Shown: positions 1-8,073 of the stretch, one piece after another
Layout: the number at the start of each line of letters is the position of its first letter
Numbering within the stretch: the stretch's first letter is position 1
Assembly (NCBI GenBank): GCA_965204295.1
Contig: OZ241973.1
Coordinates: 1,488,001-1,552,000, forward strand
Source: JAWKWH01 sp965204295
GTDB lineage: Bacteria; Pseudomonadota; Alphaproteobacteria; Rhizobiales; Rhizobiaceae
Direction of reading: 5' to 3'
Length of the DNA: 64,000 bases
Program-made: the position numbers and the translations under genes
The notes under the pieces: generated by a model
What the model saw: the letters and a program-made list of their open reading frames with translations, nothing else
Databases searched by the model: none
What the model was told of the DNA's origin: nothing

Positions 1-1
1 G

Positions 2-196
2 AACGAGACCACCTCGGTAGGTCCGAAACAACCCTCCGCCGGCAAGGATGCGGACACGAAAGCGCTGGAGAAGGCGCTGGGCGATGTGACCGGAATGGTC
101 ATATCTATAAAATCGCGTGGTCCGGGAGGAAAAATGACAATTTCCTACAAATCACTGGATCAACTGGATGATCTTTGCAGGCGATTGAGAAATTGA
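2..196 (+). CDS. parB: ParB chromosome-partitioning protein, C-terminal 64 residues (partial)
   Basis: An open frame enters from the left edge and stops with TGA at 194-196. Its translation has the pattern of the ParB C-terminal dimerisation domain: KDADTKALEKALGDVTGM, then an SIKSRG..GGKMTISYKSLDQL segment broken by the conserved glycines, ending in DDLCRRLRN. ParB binds parS sites next to the origin and works with ParA in chromosome segregation. The gene converges on holA 34 bp away; parB followed by a convergent holA is the usual order near the origin in Rhizobiales (recalled from known genomes). The N-terminal CTPase and helix-turn-helix parts lie outside the window. Confidence 0.85.
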   Translation, partial: NETTSVGPKQPSAGKDADTKALEKALGDVTGMVISIKSRGPGGKMTISYKSLDQLDDLCRRLRN

Positions 197-230
197 CGTG
201 AATGCCAGCCTGCCGTCAGCCATGGCGGCG

Positions 231-1277
231 TCATTTCCGCCTTGCGCCGCGCGCCGACTCCAGACACAGGGAAAGCATCGTCTGACGACACAGGGAAGTA
301 GCTATGCTGGTATTGCTTCGAGATGTCAGGATTGCCTGTTGAAGCCGGTCCAGGGCGCGGGAGATCATCGGCCCGTTCCACCGCGATACGGCATTTTCCA
401 TCACCTTGCGGCGCGAAAAGAAGATTGGCGGTCTGGCGGAGACGACAATGGATTGAACGCTCCCGCTCCCGCTGTCGCTTTCATGCCGTAAACGCTGAAG
501 CAACTGCAATTTCCTCAGCATGGAGGATAAAGCCAGAAAGGGTGCCGCCCCCGATGCCGCAAATCGCGTATATGCGAGGTCAAAACCCTTTGGATCGCCG
601 GAGAGCACCGAATCGATTATCGTATCCTGGGAGATGGCGGATACGTCGCCCATGGACGCCACCACATCCTCGGTTTCGATCATGGTCTTACCCTGACAAT
701 AAAGCAGGAGCTTTTCGATTTCGCCACGGCTGGCAAGGCGGTCCCCGCCCAGAAGGCTTCTCAGCAATTGCCGCGCCTCTAGCCCGATCCCTAGACCGGC
801 TTTCACCAGTTGTCGATCAATCAACCCGTCGATCGTCTTTGGCGTGTCAGCATAGCAGGGAAGGGCCATGGCGGCTTTCGCATGCTCGACAATCCGACGC
901 AACGCCGATCCCTTCTTCAAATCGCCGGCCTCTATCAGAAGCACCGCATCCCGCGGCGGATCGTCGCAAAGCGCCGTAATCGCCCCAGCAAGGGATTTGT
1001 CATTGGAGGCGTTGCGCAGCCACAGGAGGCGATTGTCGCCGAACATCGATATGGTGCGCGCTTCATCGATCAGCCGGGCCGCATCATTGGCCAGTTCGGA
1101 AGCATCCAGCTTCAATACCGAGAAAGGATCGTCGCCGGCCAATCCGGTTGAAGCGGCGAAGTCCTTTGCGCGTTCCGAAACCATGCCTCGATCCGGGCCG
1201 TAAATCAGAACGATTCTGACGTCCGGATGTTCGGATTTCAACCAGGCTTCGACCTCATGCGCCTTCTTCCAAGCCAT
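231..1277 (-). CDS. holA: DNA polymerase III subunit delta
   Basis: A protein of 348 residues, the normal length for HolA. The delta subunit is part of the clamp-loader complex and opens the beta sliding clamp. The N-terminus has the family's alphaproteobacterial look (MAWKKAHEVEAWL, then IVLIYGPDRGMVSERA), followed by the degenerate AAA+ fold and the helical C-terminal domain. The ATG at 1277 is the only good start. The stop of rirA lies 9 bp upstream, so holA may be read through from rirA. In many relatives lptE and leuS precede holA; here rirA takes that place. Confidence 0.9.
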   Translation of the reverse strand: MAWKKAHEVEAWLKSEHPDVRIVLIYGPDRGMVSERAKDFAASTGLAGDDPFSVLKLDASELANDAARLIDEARTISMFGDNRLLWLRNASNDKSLAGAITALCDDPPRDAVLLIEAGDLKKGSALRRIVEHAKAAMALPCYADTPKTIDGLIDRQLVKAGLGIGLEARQLLRSLLGGDRLASRGEIEKLLLYCQGKTMIETEDVVASMGDVSAISQDTIIDSVLSGDPKGFDLAYTRFAASGAAPFLALSSMLRKLQLLQRLRHESDSGSGSVQSIVVSARPPIFFSRRKVMENAVSRWNGPMISRALDRLQQAILTSRSNTSIATSLCRQTMLSLCLESARGARRK

Positions 1278-1286
1278 GAGATCGCC

Positions 1287-1751
1287 TTAGTTGCGCAAGA
1301 GTTTTTCGTTAGAGATTTTATCGAGACCAAGCAGCCCCGATATATCGAACCTCGCCGTGGCGAGATCTTCAATGCTGTATTTTCTCAACGTCAGAAAGAA
1401 CGCATCCAGCGCATCGCGCAGAGCGAAATTCAGGGCGCAATTATTGACCAGCGGGCACTCGGTTTCGCCACTTTCAAAACATTCCGCCATGGAAAAATTG
1501 TCTTCCGTCGTTTTCACGACATCTTCGAGTGTGATGTCCCGCGACGGGTGCGCCAGTCTGATCCCGCCATTGCGGCCACGCACCGTTTCCATGAAACCGC
1601 CGGCGACCAGGGGCTGCAATATCTTGAACAGGAACAGTTCCGAGACCGAATACGCCTTTGCGATGTCTGACACACGGCTGAGTTCGCCGCTGTTCGCGGC
1701 GCAGTACATAAGCATCCTCACGGCATAGTTGGTTTGACGGGTCAATTTCAT
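1287..1751 (-). CDS. rirA: Rrf2-family iron-responsive regulator RirA
   Basis: A protein of 154 residues with an N-terminal winged helix (MKLTRQTNYAVRMLMYCAA) and three cysteines at exactly 91, 99 and 105 (C-X7-C-X5-C). These are the ligands known to hold the [4Fe-4S] cluster of Rhizobium RirA. RirA represses iron-uptake genes when its cluster is intact and loses DNA binding when iron is scarce. The spacing and the SELFLFKILQPL segment separate it from IscR and NsrR. It is divergent from an iron-binding periplasmic protein, and boxes resembling RirA and Irr operators lie in the shared intergenic region, which suggests control of its neighbour and of itself. Confidence 0.9.
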   Translation of the reverse strand: MKLTRQTNYAVRMLMYCAANSGELSRVSDIAKAYSVSELFLFKILQPLVAGGFMETVRGRNGGIRLAHPSRDITLEDVVKTTEDNFSMAECFESGETECPLVNNCALNFALRDALDAFFLTLRKYSIEDLATARFDISGLLGLDKISNEKLLRN

Positions 1752-1786
1752 CGAATATTCCCTGCTTTTCTTGTGGCGGGTAGCCG

Positions 1787-1803
1787 TTTAAAATGATTCT
1801 AGA
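1787..1803. promoter_or_regulatory. Candidate ICE box (Irr site) between rirA and the iron-binding protein
   Basis: TTTAAAATGATTCTAGA; on the minus strand TCTAGAATCATTTTAAA. It matches the Irr control element TTTAGAA-YNR-TTCTAAA in all but two positions and is a near palindrome. It lies 36 bp upstream of the rirA start codon, on the rirA promoter side. The motif consensus is from memory; Irr binding is inferred. Confidence 0.5.
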
Positions 1804-1831
1804 AAAGATGATCTTTTTTGTCCACTTATTA

Positions 1832-1859
1832 TTGACAAACAAAATGGCGGGGATAAAAG
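1832..1859 (+). promoter_or_regulatory. Candidate promoter of the iron-binding protein gene
   Basis: A perfect -35 TTGACA at 1832-1837 and a weak -10 TAAAAG at 1854-1859 with 16 bp between them. The predicted start of transcription falls inside the TGA-N9-TCA element at 1861-1875, as expected for a repressed promoter. Confidence 0.4.
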
Positions 1860-1860
1860 A

Positions 1861-1875
1861 TGACAAGATCGATCA
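1861..1875 (+). promoter_or_regulatory. Candidate iron-responsive operator (IRO box) for RirA
   Basis: TGACAAGATCGATCA is an exact fit to TGA-N9-TCA, the core reported for RirA operators. It lies 20 bp upstream of the chosen start of the iron-binding protein. A second copy with one mismatch (TGA-N9-TCC) is at 1809-1823. The core has only six fixed bases, so chance occurrence is possible; the location next to rirA raises the odds. Confidence 0.45.
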
Positions 1876-1895
1876 TGTTAATTCGGGAATACGCA

Positions 1896-2939
1896 ATGAA
1901 CGCCCGTTCGATTTTGTCAATCGCGGCCTTGTCGGGCGCTATCGTCATCGCGGCGGCAACCGACGCAAACGCCAATCAGGAAGTCAACATCTATTCCTAT
2001 CGGCAGCCACAGCTCATGGCGCCGCTTCTCGATGCGTTCAGCGCGGAAACGGGTATCGAAACCAACCTTCTGTTTTTGAACAAAGGTCTTGTCGAACGCG
2101 TGAACGCCGAGGGCGCGAATTCACCGGCGGACCTGATTTTCACCGTTGATGTCGGACGTTTGAGCAAGGCGAAATCGGCCGGAGCAACTCAGCCGGTGAG
2201 GAATGAATCGATTAACGCAAACATACCGAATGCGTATCGCGACCCCGAAGGTCACTGGTTCGGGCTGACAACGCGCGGCCGCGTGATTTACGCGTCGAAG
2301 GACCGCGTTTCGCAAAACGAGATCACCTATGAAGAACTGGCCGGTCCGAAATGGAAAGGCAGAATCTGCACGCGCAGCGGACAACATGCCTACAATCTTG
2401 CATTGTTTGCCTCGATGATTGCGCATCATGGCGAGGAAAAAGCTGAAAAATGGCTCACGGGTCTGAGAAACAATCTTGCCCGCAGGCCGAACGGCAACGA
2501 TCGCGCGCAGGCAAAAGGCGTTTTTTCCAGTGAGTGCGACCTCGGTCTGGGCAACGCCTATTATGTCGGTCTGATGATGACCAATGAAAAGGAGCCCGAA
2601 CAGAAGGACTGGGCGAACTCGATCAAGGTTCTTTTCCCCAATCGCGCCGACCGTGGAACCCACGTAAACATATCCGGAATGGCGCTCGCGAAGCACGCGC
2701 CGAACAAGGACAACGCCATCAGGCTGATGGAGTTCCTCGCAAGCACGAAAGGCCAGGAGATTTATGCTGAAAAAGTATTCGAATATCCGGTGAAACCGGG
2801 CGCGGAAGCATCTGAAATCGTAAAGTCGTTCGGCGAAATCAGGCCTGACGCGCTCGGGCTCGCGGAAATCGCCGCCAATCGCAAGGCGGCTTCGATACTC
2901 GTCGACAAAGTCGGCTATGACGACGGTCCGGGTTCATAA
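1896..2939 (+). CDS. Periplasmic ferric-iron-binding protein of an ABC transporter (FbpA/FutA type)
   Basis: 347 residues from the ATG at 1896. Translation from there gives a clean Sec signal peptide (cleavage after about residue 26, ANA-NQ); an upstream in-frame ATG at 1875 would put extra charged residues before it, and GGGA at 1885-1888 serves as the ribosome site. The mature protein opens with VNIYSYRQPQLMAPLLDAF and later has GLGNAYYVGLMM; these tyrosines are the expected Fe3+ ligands. No permease or ATPase gene is adjacent, so it must use a transporter encoded elsewhere. It is divergent from rirA and preceded by candidate iron boxes. Function as an iron carrier is strongly supported; the exact ligand form is not. 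Confidence 0.85.
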   Translation: MNARSILSIAALSGAIVIAAATDANANQEVNIYSYRQPQLMAPLLDAFSAETGIETNLLFLNKGLVERVNAEGANSPADLIFTVDVGRLSKAKSAGATQPVRNESINANIPNAYRDPEGHWFGLTTRGRVIYASKDRVSQNEITYEELAGPKWKGRICTRSGQHAYNLALFASMIAHHGEEKAEKWLTGLRNNLARRPNGNDRAQAKGVFSSECDLGLGNAYYVGLMMTNEKEPEQKDWANSIKVLFPNRADRGTHVNISGMALAKHAPNKDNAIRLMEFLASTKGQEIYAEKVFEYPVKPGAEASEIVKSFGEIRPDALGLAEIAANRKAASILVDKVGYDDGPGS

Positions 2940-2958
2940 ACGAAACGGCCGCCATCTC

Positions 2959-3978
2959 TCAGGGCTCGTTATCGGTGACGCCCGCTTCGGCGAAACTCGC
3001 CATACCGTTGTGACAGGCAAGGGCGGCGCGCAGAATGTTCACCGTCAGACACGCACCTGACGCCTCGCCCAGACGCATGCCCAAATCCAGCACGGGTTCA
3101 AGGCTAAGCCGCTCCAGCAGATTGCGATGCGCCTGCTCCGCCGACCGATGCGAACATTTCACATGATCAAGGCCGCCCGCGGCGACCGCCGCCAGCGGCG
3201 CGACCGCCGCGGTGCATACAAAGCCATCCAGAAGAACGGGAATTCGCCGGCGCCTGGCCGCGAGAACCGCGCCGAACATGGCGGCAAGTTCGCGGCCGCC
3301 GACCGCCGCCAGAATTCGCAGGGGATCGCCGGAAACGCCGGCATGGGTTTTCAGGCTCATATCGACCGCTTCGGCCTTTTTCGCCAGACCCTCATCATCG
3401 ACGCCCGTACCCCGGCCAACCCAGTCGCGTCCGCCGCCGCCGAACAGATTGGCGCATATCGCGGCGGCGGAGGTCGTGTTGCCTATGCCCATTTCTCCAA
3501 GGCAGACCAAATCGGCGTGCTTCGAAACGGATTCGTAACCGCAGGTCACCGCCTCAAGAAACTTCTGTTCCGGCATCGCCGCCGATTCGCAGAAATCGGC
3601 CGTAGGTCGGTCGATACGCAGGGGCATTACCCGCAGGTTCGCGCCCGATTGCCTGGCCAGTTGGTTGATCGCCGCTCCGCCGGTCTCGAAATTCGCGACC
3701 ATCTGGCCGGTAACCTCGGCGGGAAACGCCGACACCCCGCGAGCGGTGACGCCGTGGGACCCCGCGAATACCAGAACATCGACCTGATTCAGTTCCGGAC
3801 CGGCCTTGCCCTGCCAGCCGGCAAGCCAGACCGCCAGCTCCTCAAGCCGGCCCAGGCTTCCCCGCGGCTTGGTCAGCGTATTCTGGCGCGCGCAGGCGGC
3901 GGCGGCGGCGGCTTCATCTTGAGCGGGTAGCTCCTGACAGGCTTGATGCAACGCCTCGATTGAGGAAAATCCGGTCAT
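2959..3978 (-). CDS. cobT: Nicotinate-nucleotide--dimethylbenzimidazole phosphoribosyltransferase
   Basis: 339 residues. The enzyme makes alpha-ribazole phosphate from nicotinate mononucleotide and dimethylbenzimidazole, the lower-ligand branch of cobalamin synthesis. Visible motifs are the GEMGIGNTTSAAAI segment that binds the substrate phosphate and a C-terminal LDLGMRLGEASGA that carries the catalytic Glu. The symbol follows Salmonella usage; in Pseudomonas denitrificans this enzyme is called CobU and CobT is a chelatase subunit. It is last in the cobA-cobB-cobS-cobT operon, 33 bp after cobS, with AGGA before its ATG. It converges on the iron-binding protein gene 19 bp away. Confidence 0.93.
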   Translation of the reverse strand: MTGFSSIEALHQACQELPAQDEAAAAAACARQNTLTKPRGSLGRLEELAVWLAGWQGKAGPELNQVDVLVFAGSHGVTARGVSAFPAEVTGQMVANFETGGAAINQLARQSGANLRVMPLRIDRPTADFCESAAMPEQKFLEAVTCGYESVSKHADLVCLGEMGIGNTTSAAAICANLFGGGGRDWVGRGTGVDDEGLAKKAEAVDMSLKTHAGVSGDPLRILAAVGGRELAAMFGAVLAARRRRIPVLLDGFVCTAAVAPLAAVAAGGLDHVKCSHRSAEQAHRNLLERLSLEPVLDLGMRLGEASGACLTVNILRAALACHNGMASFAEAGVTDNEP

Positions 3979-4011
3979 GGGTTCATCCTGTTGCGGGAGA
4001 GATCTGGCGCA

Positions 4012-4779
4012 TTATCGAAGCATTGCCGCGGCGGCCATGCAGATGATGATTTCCGAAACCTGTTGCAGCGCACCGATGGCATCGCCGGTCTGGCCGCCGA
4101 TCTGACGTTCGCAAATCAGCTTCATCAGGCACAGCCAACCGAGCAGCAGCAGCGTGCAGACAATGGCGAACGGGATGCCGCCGAACAGCAGTGACAGCAA
4201 GCCCAGACCGCCGGCGACAACCGCCGGTTTCGTTTCGACCCCGCCCGATCGGGCGGAGAGGCCGTCAATGCGCGCCGGAGGGACGATTTTCACAAATGCT
4301 GGAATGAGTGCGCGAGACGCGGAGTGCGCCGCAATGACCGCCGCAAAGGCCATATCGGTTCCCGCCAGCGCCGAAAGCGCGGTCCAGCGAAGCAGCAACG
4401 AACAGATAAGTGCAATTACGCCGTAGGTTCCCAACCGGCTGTCGCGCATGATGTCCAGCTTCTGACTTACGGACGAACCGCCTCCAAACCCGTCGGCGGT
4501 GTCCGCAAGCCCGTCTTCGTGCAGAGCGCCGGTCAGGCCGATTGTTGCGACGATGCAGGCCGCCGCCGATATTGTGGCGGGCAATTCCGCAACGTCCAGA
4601 ACCAGCAGAACGCCGCCGCCGGCCAAGCCGATTGCCCCCCCCGTCAGCGGCGCGGCCCACTGGGTGGAGGCCAAATCGATATCGGGGTCCATCCAGCGGC
4701 CCAGCGGCAACCGGGTGTAAAACACCAGGTTTGCGACGAATTCGCGTGATCGTCGCGCTGCAATGCCTGGCCGGCTCAT
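4012..4779 (-). CDS. cobS: Adenosylcobinamide-GDP ribazoletransferase (cobalamin synthase)
   Basis: 255 residues from the ATG at 4779. This start makes an ATGA overlap with the cobB stop and gives MSRPGIAARRSREFVANLVFYTRLPLGRW, the usual CobS opening; reading further upstream gives only Arg-rich sequence that is really cobB DNA. An integral membrane protein with several hydrophobic segments and the acidic Mg-binding motif EDGLADTADGFGGG. It joins alpha-ribazole phosphate to adenosylcobinamide-GDP, the step that assembles the nucleotide loop (CobV in P. denitrificans). Its substrate partner CobT is the next gene. Confidence 0.92.
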   Translation of the reverse strand: MSRPGIAARRSREFVANLVFYTRLPLGRWMDPDIDLASTQWAAPLTGGAIGLAGGGVLLVLDVAELPATISAAACIVATIGLTGALHEDGLADTADGFGGGSSVSQKLDIMRDSRLGTYGVIALICSLLLRWTALSALAGTDMAFAAVIAAHSASRALIPAFVKIVPPARIDGLSARSGGVETKPAVVAGGLGLLSLLFGGIPFAIVCTLLLLGWLCLMKLICERQIGGQTGDAIGALQQVSEIIICMAAAAMLR

Positions 4780-6104
4780 GCGTCGCTCCGGGCGATTGCA
4801 TGAAAGAACGAGCCGGTGACCGTCCCGCGTCGTCCGCCCGAATCGCCCAATGGATGCCCAAGCCCGTCGGCGATTTCGGCCAGTGACCGGTCGGCCCCGC
4901 GCTCGACGGTCCGCGAGTAGTGAAATTCGTGCCCGCGGATCGTGTCGCCTGCGTTGCCGATGCCGCAATCCGCGGACAGGCGCGCCCGGCGATAGCCGAG
5001 ATTGAGTTTACGCCGGGCGAAACTGGTGACGTGATCCAGAAGACCCAGCATCGGATGCGTTACGCCGTCGGCGTCCTCCAGCGCCCTTCCAAGCACCATG
5101 TAGCCGCCGCACTCGCCGTGAACGGGCGCGGATTTCGCAAAGCGGATCATTTCCGATCTGAAATTTTCAGCCACGGATAATTTGCCGGCGTACAATTCCG
5201 GATAACCGCCCGGAAGCCAGCAGCAGTCGCAATTCGCCGGCGGCGCCTCGTCGGCCAGGGGCGAAAATGGCACAAGTTCGGCGCCGGCGCTTCTCCAAAC
5301 GGCGACAAGATGGGGATACAGGAATGTAAACGCCTTGTCCCGCGCCAGGGCAATTCTCTGTCCGGGCGGCGTCAGGCTGAATTTCATGTCTTCGGAAACC
5401 GGTGCGACCGGTCGAAAGGGGGCGGCGAGTCTGACAATCCGGTCGATATCAAGCGATGCGTCCATGATGTCGGCCAGTTTTTCGATGAAATGATCGATTG
5501 CCGCGTGCTCACTGGCTTGAACCAGGCCCAAATGCCGCTCCGGAAGCGCCATTTCCGGATTGCGCGCAATCGAGCCGACCACCGGCAGACCGAGTTTCTC
5601 GATCGCGGCGGCGCAATATTCGCGATGTCTTTCACTGGCGACCCGGTTAAGTATGACGCCGGCGATCGCGACCGCCGGATCATGTTCCGCGAACCCGCGC
5701 GCGACCGCGGCGGCCGTCTGGGACTGACCGGAAACATCCAGCACAAGAATCGCGGGCAAACCGAACAGTCGCGCCAGATCCGCAGCGGCGCCGGTTCTGT
5801 TCATTCCCGCGACTATGCCGTCGAACAACCCCATCGCGCTTTCGAGAATCACGAATTCGCAATCCCGGAAGGCTTCCATGGCCAGCGTGTTCAACAGCGC
5901 GGGCGGCATCGCCCAACTATCGAGATTGACGCCCGCCCGCCCACTCGCCGCGCGATGGAAACCGGGGTCGATATAATCTGGCCCCGATTTCACGCCTCTG
6001 ACGGCGATGCGGCGACGGCGCAGCGCCCGCATGAGACCTATCGCGATGCTGGTCTTTCCGGAACCCGACCGCGGCGCGGCGATGATGATTCCCGCAGCGT
6101 TCAA
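4776..6104 (-). CDS. cobB: Hydrogenobyrinic (cobyrinic) acid a,c-diamide synthase
   Basis: 442 residues. It amidates the a and c side chains of the corrin ring with ATP and glutamine. The N-terminal half has the dethiobiotin-synthetase-like P-loop APRSGSGKTSIAIGL and the KSGPDYIDPGFH substrate loop; the C-terminal half is a class-I glutamine amidotransferase with the nucleophile in HGECGGYMVLG and the catalytic His in GHEFHYS. The start is a TTG at 6104 whose last two bases overlap the cobA stop (TTGA), so translation is probably coupled. Together with cobN and cobG in the same cluster this points to the oxygen-dependent branch, where hydrogenobyrinate is the substrate. Confidence 0.93.
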   Translation of the reverse strand: MNAAGIIIAAPRSGSGKTSIAIGLMRALRRRRIAVRGVKSGPDYIDPGFHRAASGRAGVNLDSWAMPPALLNTLAMEAFRDCEFVILESAMGLFDGIVAGMNRTGAAADLARLFGLPAILVLDVSGQSQTAAAVARGFAEHDPAVAIAGVILNRVASERHREYCAAAIEKLGLPVVGSIARNPEMALPERHLGLVQASEHAAIDHFIEKLADIMDASLDIDRIVRLAAPFRPVAPVSEDMKFSLTPPGQRIALARDKAFTFLYPHLVAVWRSAGAELVPFSPLADEAPPANCDCCWLPGGYPELYAGKLSVAENFRSEMIRFAKSAPVHGECGGYMVLGRALEDADGVTHPMLGLLDHVTSFARRKLNLGYRRARLSADCGIGNAGDTIRGHEFHYSRTVERGADRSLAEIADGLGHPLGDSGGRRGTVTGSFFHAIARSDA

Positions 6105-6904
6105 TCGGCGACCTCCTCAAGTGTTCGGATTTGCGATACCTCGCGCATCGATACGATGTCGCCGAAAACAATCAGAGCAGGCGACGCAAATCCGCCGGCC
6201 ACCGCCCGGCTTGCGATTGTCGCGGCGGTTGCGATCAGTATTCGATGATCGGGCGTTGTGGCGGACTGAATGACGGCGGCCGGCGTGGATTCCGCCATTC
6301 CGCCGGCAATCAGAGCCGCCGCGATCCGCGCTATGTGCGTCAGTCCCATATAGACGACGATCGGCTGTCCGGTTCTGGCCAATGCGCTCCAGTCGACATC
6401 GCCATCGCTTCCGGGCGCATGCCCCGTCGCTAGGATAATCGCCCGATTCGCGCCGCGTATCGTCGCCGGAATGTTCACGGCGGCCAGCGCCGCGAAGGCG
6501 GCGGTGATTCCCGGCAACACACGAAAGGGTATGCCTGCCAGGGACAGGGTTCGCACCTCCTCGCCGCCACGACCGAAAATGTACGGATCGCCGCCCTTGA
6601 GCCGAAGAACGCGTTTGCCGCGCCGGGCGCCTTCGATCATCAGGCCGTTTATCGTGTCCTGAGCGGCGGATACCCCTCCCCCTCTCTTGCCGGCGAAATG
6701 AAGCTCCGCCTGCTCATTCAATTTGAGTATGTCCGGATTTACCAGCGCGTCATAAACGATCAGGTCCGCATTCGACACGGCATCCGCCACGTCTAGGGTC
6801 AGACTTCCGACGCCGCCCGGCCCCGCGCCGGCAAGCCAGACATGGCCCGGCGCGAAGGGAACAGGCTCAAACGGCAACTTTTCGAGATTAATGTCTAGGC
6901 TCAT
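6101..6904 (-). CDS. cobA: Uroporphyrinogen-III C-methyltransferase (SUMT)
   Basis: 267 residues. It adds two methyl groups from S-adenosylmethionine to uroporphyrinogen III and gives precorrin-2, the entry step to corrinoids and siroheme. The tetrapyrrole-methylase fold is clear: VWLAGAGPGGVGSLTL for SAM binding, then VYDALVNPDIL, RLKGGDPYIFGRGGEE and VLPGITAAFAA. No CysG-type dehydrogenase/ferrochelatase extension is present. First gene of the cobA-cobB-cobS-cobT operon, divergent from cbiD with an inverted repeat in between. Confidence 0.94.
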   Translation of the reverse strand: MSLDINLEKLPFEPVPFAPGHVWLAGAGPGGVGSLTLDVADAVSNADLIVYDALVNPDILKLNEQAELHFAGKRGGGVSAAQDTINGLMIEGARRGKRVLRLKGGDPYIFGRGGEEVRTLSLAGIPFRVLPGITAAFAALAAVNIPATIRGANRAIILATGHAPGSDGDVDWSALARTGQPIVVYMGLTHIARIAAALIAGGMAESTPAAVIQSATTPDHRILIATAATIASRAVAGGFASPALIVFGDIVSMREVSQIRTLEEVAD

Positions 6905-6921
6905 TTGCGTTCCGTTTTGAA

Positions 6922-6941
6922 GTGACTGCGGGTGCGGTCAC
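6922..6941. promoter_or_regulatory. Inverted repeat between divergent cobA and cbiD
   Basis: GTGACTGC-GGGT-GCGGTCAC: two 8-base arms that pair with one T-G wobble around a 4-base loop. It lies 17 bp upstream of the cobA start and 16 bp upstream of the preferred cbiD ATG. It could be an operator for both genes or a hairpin in the cbiD leader. Its role is not known. Confidence 0.35.
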
Positions 6942-6957
6942 GCTTATAGCTTTCTGC

Positions 6958-8073
6958 ATGAGTGGCGACAGGCGGGAATTGCGACGCGGATGGACCACGG
7001 GGGCTTGCGCCGCCGCGGCGTCCAAATCCGCCTGCGCGGCTCTTCTGGGCAGTGAATTTCTCGACCCGGTGACCATCCGGCTGCCCGGCGGACAACAACC
7101 CGCATTTGCTTTGGCCAATTCCGGCCTGGCGGGCGCCGTGGCGACGGCGTCCATCGTGAAAGACGCGGGCGACGACCCCGACGTCACTCACGGGGCGTTG
7201 ATCACCGTCTCGTTGACGAGAGGCGTTGTCGGCAAGGGCCTTGTTTTTCAGGCGGGTGAGGGCGTGGGCACGGTCACGCGCGCGGGATTGCCGGTTCCTC
7301 CTGGCGAACCCGCGATAAATCCGATGCCCCGAAAAATGATCGCCCGCGCGATCGCGGATATCGCAGGTGCGGACCGCGACTTCGAAGTGACCATATCCGT
7401 TCCCGGCGGCGAGGAGATCGCCAAAAAAACTCTGAACGGCAGGCTTGGCGTCGTCGGTGGCATTTCCATTCTCGGCACGACGGGAATTGTCATACCCTAT
7501 TCCTGCTCCTCCTGGATTCATTCCATTCACCGGGGCATCGACGTCGCGCGTGCGGCCGGACATTACCATGTGGCGGGTTCGACCGGGTCGGCATCCGAAA
7601 GAGCGATTCAGACGATGCATGGATTGTCCGACATACAGTTGTTGGACATGGGCGACTTCGTCGGCGGGACGCTCAAATACATCAGGTCCCATCCGGTGTC
7701 CCGGGTAACCATTGCCGGCGGCGTCGCCAAGATAACCAAGCTTGGACAAGGCCTCTTGGACCTTCATTCCAGCCGCGGCGTTGCCGATATGACCTCGCTC
7801 GCCGATCAGGTGGCGGAACGCGGCGGCGATGAAGCTGTCACCGCGGCGGTCGGCAGCGCCGGCAGCGTTGCTGAAGCGTTTTCTCTGGCGCACGAGGCCG
7901 GTGTCGAAATCGGGGATATCGTCGCCCGAAATGCCTGGAAAACCGCCGCGGCGGTTTTGAACAAACCGGAAATATCCCTGGAAATCGTCATTTTTGATCA
8001 CAAGGGAAATCGCCGCGGGCATTTTCCGTTCACGCCAACGGGTCATGAATCCCTCCCGCGAAAGCGCCGTTGA
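6958..8073 (+). CDS. cbiD: CbiD-type precorrin-5B C1-methyltransferase
   Basis: 371 residues from the ATG at 6958, which gives MSGDRRELRRGWTTGACAAAA, the standard CbiD opening with the WTTGACAAAA motif. An in-frame GTG at 6922 would leave only 17 bp to cobA and place the inverted repeat inside the gene, so it is less likely. CbiD methylates C1 during ring contraction in the anaerobic pathway. No cobF is seen in this window although cobG (aerobic) is present, so CbiD probably supplies the C1 methylation here, as in other Rhizobiales. It stands alone on the plus strand and its last 31 bp overlap the end of cobM. Confidence 0.9.
   Translation: MSGDRRELRRGWTTGACAAAASKSACAALLGSEFLDPVTIRLPGGQQPAFALANSGLAGAVATASIVKDAGDDPDVTHGALITVSLTRGVVGKGLVFQAGEGVGTVTRAGLPVPPGEPAINPMPRKMIARAIADIAGADRDFEVTISVPGGEEIAKKTLNGRLGVVGGISILGTTGIVIPYSCSSWIHSIHRGIDVARAAGHYHVAGSTGSASERAIQTMHGLSDIQLLDMGDFVGGTLKYIRSHPVSRVTIAGGVAKITKLGQGLLDLHSSRGVADMTSLADQVAERGGDEAVTAAVGSAGSVAEAFSLAHEAGVEIGDIVARNAWKTAAAVLNKPEISLEIVIFDHKGNRRGHFPFTPTGHESLPRKRR

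Noticed and set aside
6901..8046. A long open frame on the strand opposite cbiD (about 380 codons)
   Set aside because: Composition is Arg/Gly/His-rich without any family pattern; it mirrors the codon bias of cbiD, as happens in GC-rich genes.
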